From: Bacteroidales bacterium
GTDB taxonomy: Bacteria; Bacteroidota; Bacteroidia; Bacteroidales; Lentimicrobiaceae
Direction of reading: 5' to 3'
Length of the DNA: 64,000 bases
NCBI GenBank assembly: GCA_016709025.1
Contig: JADJEQ010000006.1
Coordinates: 1 to 64,000, forward strand
Position numbers and translations under genes: made by a program. Below are positions 60,147 to 64,000 of the stretch, in pieces. The notes under the pieces were generated by a model. It worked only from the letters and a program-made list of their open reading frames with translations, searched no databases and was not told the origin of the DNA. Within the stretch, counting starts at the first letter, position 1, and each line of letters begins with the position of its first letter.

Positions 60147-62009
60147 ATGAAACGAATTCTTTCTTCTTTCTTCAGGCAATTAATGTTCTGGATGCTGGTC
60201 TTTGCTTTATCCAGGATGATTTTCCTGGTTTACAATCTAAACCTGCTGAAGGTTGAAGGTGTCCGGTTTTCAGAAGTAATCGATGCTTTCTGGCATTCAC
60301 TTCATCTCGATCTTGCCACTGCAGCCTATTTTATGATGTTTCCCTTTGTCTTATTGCTGATTCAATCGTTTTACAGCCCCAGATGGTTGAACCGGGTAAA
60401 CAGGATCTATGTTTTTATCGGGCTATTCCTGTTCTGCCTGCTTACAATAGCTGAACTCGGTATTTATCCTGAATGGAAAACAAAAATGCCCTTTAAGGCT
60501 TTTACCTATCTGAGCAATCCCACTGAAGTATACGACACCATTTCAACAAGTCTCTTTTTCACATTGCTCGGGCTTTTTATTGTCAACCTGACAATTGTTT
60601 ATTTTGCATATGTTAAATGGATTTATAAAGATCTGGTTCACATCGGACGAAATTATATTTTTATTGTTGTCTTTGCAGTGATAACGCCGGTACTGTTGTT
60701 TATCGGGGCCAGGGGCGGAGTTCAGCAGATTCCAATCAATCAGAGCGAATCTTATTATTCACATCACAACATATTGAATCTCGCTTCAGTGAATTCCGGC
60801 TTCAATCTTTTTATAAGCATTATTGAGAATTATAAAAACTTCGGAAAGAACCCCTATGCTTTTTACAGTAAAGAAGAAGTTGAGAAAACAATTAAACAGA
60901 TACAAAGAACAGAGCATGACAGCACAACCATTGTGCTCACAACCGGCAGGCCCAATATTGTTTTGTTGATTCTGGAGAGTTGGTCGGCCGATCTTATAGA
61001 GTCACTGGGAGGCGAACCCGGAATTACACCTGAATTTCATAAGCTTGAAAAAGAAGGCATTCTTTTCACGGGTTTGTGGGCGACGGGCCCCAGAAGTGAA
61101 CAGGCGATGTCGAGCATTTTTGGTGGTTTTCCTGCACATCCTATCTCCTCCATCACTGTTCAGCCCGATAAATTCTCCAAATTAACAACCATAACCCATA
61201 AGCTCATAGAGCAGGGGTATAGCACCTCATTTTATTTTGGCGGGCAACTGATTTATGGCAACATCAAGGGATTTATCTTACACAATGGTTTCCAAAGGAT
61301 TACAGAACTGGATAATTTCGGAAATGGAAAGGTGAAAATGGGTAAGCTGGGAATTCATGATGAATTCATGCTGGCAAGGCAATTGAGTGATCTTAACAAG
61401 GAAAAGCAACCTTTTTTCTCGGCACTCTTTACTTTAAGTTCCCATTCTCCCTACGACCAACCCATGGATGAAGTCTTACAATGGGGGGATAATGAAAGAA
61501 ATTATATTAATTCAGCTTATTACACCGATCGTTCTCTGGGTGAGTTTATAAACAATGCACGCAAACAGCCCTGGTTTAAAAATACCCTTTTCATTGTTGT
61601 TGCCGACCATAGCCACAATTCCTACCGTAACTGGGCTTTTACCACCCCGCTCTACCATAAAATACCGTTGCTGCTCTTTGGTGATGTTATCAAAAAGGAA
61701 TACAAAGGCACAACAAACCCGAAACTTTCGAACCAAAGCGACCTGGCTTCCACACTGATGCACCAATTGGCAATTCCCGCCGGCGAATTCCACTGGAGCC
61801 GCAATCTATTCAATCCGTATACACCTGAGTATGCTTATTATTCGTTTGAAGAAGGCGTTGGATGGATCAGGCCTTCAGGCCATATTGTTTTTGATGCAGG
61901 CATAAAGCACTTTCATGAAATTTCAGTCCCCGAACAGTACCGCGATTCCATTGAAAGGGAAGGGAAATCATATTTACAGGCAGTATTTGAAGAATATATG
62001 TCATACTAA
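60147..62009 (+). CDS. LtaS/sulfatase-fold phosphoglycol- or phosphoethanolamine-type transferase
   Basis: 620 residues. Five N-terminal transmembrane helices (about 10-205) and an extracytoplasmic sulfatase-fold domain from about 270. Metal ligand E277 in LLILESWSADL; the nucleophile position is Ser, S317 in GPRSEQAMSS, where LtaS-type enzymes have Thr; HDEFM and D487-H488 in VVADHSHNS complete the site. Proteins of this family transfer phosphoglycerol or phosphoethanolamine from phospholipid to glycans or lipids. In a Gram-negative it may decorate lipid A or periplasmic glucans; the cyclic glucan synthase in this window is one conceivable source of acceptor (inference). It is divergent from the glycan operon. 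Confidence 0.88.
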   Translation: MKRILSSFFRQLMFWMLVFALSRMIFLVYNLNLLKVEGVRFSEVIDAFWHSLHLDLATAAYFMMFPFVLLLIQSFYSPRWLNRVNRIYVFIGLFLFCLLTIAELGIYPEWKTKMPFKAFTYLSNPTEVYDTISTSLFFTLLGLFIVNLTIVYFAYVKWIYKDLVHIGRNYIFIVVFAVITPVLLFIGARGGVQQIPINQSESYYSHHNILNLASVNSGFNLFISIIENYKNFGKNPYAFYSKEEVEKTIKQIQRTEHDSTTIVLTTGRPNIVLLILESWSADLIESLGGEPGITPEFHKLEKEGILFTGLWATGPRSEQAMSSIFGGFPAHPISSITVQPDKFSKLTTITHKLIEQGYSTSFYFGGQLIYGNIKGFILHNGFQRITELDNFGNGKVKMGKLGIHDEFMLARQLSDLNKEKQPFFSALFTLSSHSPYDQPMDEVLQWGDNERNYINSAYYTDRSLGEFINNARKQPWFKNTLFIVVADHSHNSYRNWAFTTPLYHKIPLLLFGDVIKKEYKGTTNPKLSNQSDLASTLMHQLAIPAGEFHWSRNLFNPYTPEYAYYSFEEGVGWIRPSGHIVFDAGIKHFHEISVPEQYRDSIEREGKSYLQAVFEEYMSY

Positions 62010-62242
62010 ATCAATAAATATATTACATCTCTAAAAAGATTTTACGCCCTGTTGTAAATATTTTTACTATGTTTGTTGGCTTTATTCTTTTTATCTGAAC
62101 ATTCAAATTACAAAGAGCCTAAAAAGACATTAAGTCTTAAAAGGTATAAGCGGTTTGTTTTTAGTTTTATCATCACTCTTTAAATGTATTAAGTAGTTTG
62201 AGACTGACATCATCCATAATTGAATACCTGAGGGGCAAAAGC

Positions 62243-64000
62243 ATGATAAGGCTTATTACCCTGGGCATTATTGGGCTTTCAGTAACTACTGTGCTTATTG
62301 TGGTTGCTTATTCATTATTCAGTGAATATAACCGTTTCAGAACAGAATCTGAAAACCTGAGAATTATATATACCGAAGACCAGAAGAAACTGGTTAAAAA
62401 TGAGGTAGAAAAGGTAATTGAATATATAGAATATAACCGGTCGCTTTCACAGGACCGGATTAAATTCGATCTCAAACTCAGGGTAGACGAGGCGTGGGAG
62501 ATTGCAAACAATATTTATATTGAGAACAGAGGGAGCAAATCGGAAGCAGAAATTCGTAAAATGATCCGTGATGCATTGAGACCCATAAGGTTTAATAATG
62601 GCCGGGGCGATATCTTTATCTACACTACGGATGGTGTTTCAGTTATGTTGCCAAGAAGCCGGAAATTTGAAAACCGGCAGAGCCTTGACCTTCGCGATAG
62701 TCTTGGCAATTTTCTCGTTCAAAATGAGGTAGCGCTTCTGAAAGAGGTTGATCAGGGTTATTTGACTTACCGGACGCATGGAGGCCATGAATACGGGGAT
62801 TCTGCAATATTCAAATATACCTATGTTAGGAAATTTGAACCCTTTAACTGGTATTTGGGGTCAAAAGATTATGTAAAAGATTTTGAAGATGGCTTAAAGA
62901 AGAACCTTCTCGAATGGATTTCTAATGTCAGGTATGGCAATGAAGGATATATCTTTATCAATACATTTGAAGGAAGCGCATTATTAACCAATGGAAATAT
63001 ACCTGAACAACCGATAGATATATATAAAAGCAATGATACCAACTGGATTAATGTCTTAAAGCAACAGCAAAGCACTGTGAAAATAGGGTCAGGATTCATT
63101 GAATACAGGTTTAACAGACTTGCTTCCAAAGATTTTGAGCCTAAAGTTTCGTATGTGATGCCTGTAAAAGATTGGGGTTGGATTGTTGGGGCCGGGTTCT
63201 ATAAAAATGATATAGAAAAGGAAATTGCTTACAATCTGAAAGAAATTACTGGTAAAATAAACGACTGGGTAATCAGGATGGTTGTGCTGTTATCCTTGTT
63301 TCTCGTTTTCACCATCTTGTTTGCCAGATTTGTATCCAACTGGCTCAGAAAAGAATTCGGTCGCTTCACCGAAAGTTTCAAAAAAGCCAGCCTTGAGCCC
63401 GGGCAGATGGATAAACAGGATATTTCATTTCAGGAATTCCGCGAACTCGCCGACTCGGTTAATAACACCATCGCAGAACGCGACAATGCACTGAAAGCCC
63501 TTGAAAAGGAACAATCGCTGCTCCGGTCATTGATTGATTCAATTCCCGATTTTATTTTTTTCAAGGATGTTAACAGCAACTATGTCGGATGCAATAAAGC
63601 ATTTGCCAATTTCCTTGGCATGACCGAAAAAAACATCATCGGGCACAACGATTTTGATTTGTTTGCAAAGGAAGCAGCAGAAATATACCATACGAACGAC
63701 AGAAAAATTCTGGGTGACAAAATTCCGATCAGAAACGAAGAATGGACGGTTTTCCCGGATGGGAGCCGGAGACTTTTGGATACTGTTAAAGTACTCTATA
63801 CTGATGCCAGGGGAGAAGTGTTGGGCATCATGGCATTGAGCCGGGATATAACGGAGAAAGAAGAGATTCAGGAACAATTCAGGGCTGCCAAAGAAAAAGC
63901 CGAAGAATCAGACAGGCTTAAAACTGCATTCCTGGCAAATATGAGTCATGAGATCCGGACCCCGATGAACTCGATTATTGGTTTTTCGACGTTACTTGGC
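62243..64000 (+). CDS. Cache-PAS sensor histidine kinase, 3' end beyond window
   Basis: 586 residues visible, frame open to the window edge. TM1 near 3-27 ([20 protein letters not shown]); a large periplasmic double-Cache sensor about 30-340 with two FI(Y/N)T modules ([54 protein letters not shown]); TM2 near 350-372; a HAMP-like linker; a PAS domain about 425-540 ([32 protein letters not shown]); then HisKA with the phospho-acceptor H569 in [11 protein letters not shown]. The ATPase domain and any receiver lie outside. ATG 62243 is preferred; the frame stays open upstream to a possible TTG at 62198. The 230 bases before it show no gene. Confidence 0.92.
   Translation, partial: MIRLITLGIIGLSVTTVLIVVAYSLFSEYNRFRTESENLRIIYTEDQKKLVKNEVEKVIEYIEYNRSLSQDRIKFDLKLRVDEAWEIANNIYIENRGSKSEAEIRKMIRDALRPIRFNNGRGDIFIYTTDGVSVMLPRSRKFENRQSLDLRDSLGNFLVQNEVALLKEVDQGYLTYRTHGGHEYGDSAIFKYTYVRKFEPFNWYLGSKDYVKDFEDGLKKNLLEWISNVRYGNEGYIFINTFEGSALLTNGNIPEQPIDIYKSNDTNWINVLKQQQSTVKIGSGFIEYRFNRLASKDFEPKVSYVMPVKDWGWIVGAGFYKNDIEKEIAYNLKEITGKINDWVIRMVVLLSLFLVFTILFARFVSNWLRKEFGRFTESFKKASLEPGQMDKQDISFQEFRELADSVNNTIAERDNALKALEKEQSLLRSLIDSIPDFIFFKDVNSNYVGCNKAFANFLGMTEKNIIGHNDFDLFAKEAAEIYHTNDRKILGDKIPIRNEEWTVFPDGSRRLLDTVKVLYTDARGEVLGIMALSRDITEKEEIQEQFRAAKEKAEESDRLKTAFLANMSHEIRTPMNSIIGFSTLLG

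Overview
The window reads as a chromosomal segment of a Bacteroidota bacterium, most likely an environmental Bacteroidales-type lineage. Several large exported proteins end in T9SS type A sorting domains. There is a TonB-dependent receptor with a CarboxypepD_reg-like N-terminus, many lipoproteins of the form hydrophobic stretch-SC-(K/N), -7 boxes of the Bacteroidota type TAnnTTTG, and a dense load of the short palindromic and tandem repeats typical of this phylum. I see no rRNA, tRNA, CRISPR array or intact prophage.

Layout. 0-4.9 kb: tyrosine recombinase, secreted M1 aminopeptidase, then a repeat-bearing gap. 4.9-8.4 kb: four damaged genes in a row (frameshifted peptide-binding lipoprotein, truncated flavin reductase, GxxExxY relic, frameshifted DUF6913-like gene). 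8.4-12.5 kb: dapA, a secreted M14 carboxypeptidase and a membrane protein. 12.9-19.5 kb: a beta-helix lipoprotein and TonB receptor pair, a YwqK-type MORN protein, about 1 kb of heptamer repeats and a small CarboxypepD_reg protein. The first and last of these lie behind matching 11-bp-period operators that resemble Pho boxes. 19.5-27.7 kb: a decayed T9SS gene, a DUF3298-like protein, a YggS PLP protein, a surface-type lipoprotein, a nitronate monooxygenase, a 305-bp MITE with its target duplication intact, and an orphan helical protein.

27.9-37.7 kb is a co-directional block: thiolase, SDR reductase, KAS III-like enzyme with two altered catalytic positions, Na+/solute symporter, acyl-CoA ligase, lipoprotein, outer-membrane barrel and exported alpha/beta hydrolase, closed by a strong terminator. 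My reading (inference) is that an exported esterase releases an organic acid that crosses the outer membrane by the barrel and the inner membrane by the symporter, is activated to CoA, and is processed by the thiolase, reductase and KAS III enzymes. 38-46.9 kb is one giant cyclic beta-1,2-glucan synthase gene. 47-50.6 kb holds small single genes and a tandem adenylate kinase whose second half is degenerate. 51-55.5 kb: a membrane-anchored YwqK repeat protein and a strikingly AT-rich lipoprotein gene. 55.6-62 kb: an envelope-glycan cluster (epimerase, flippase-like protein, GT2, ArnT-like GT39) divergent from an LtaS/sulfatase-fold transferase. The window ends inside a Cache-PAS sensor histidine kinase.
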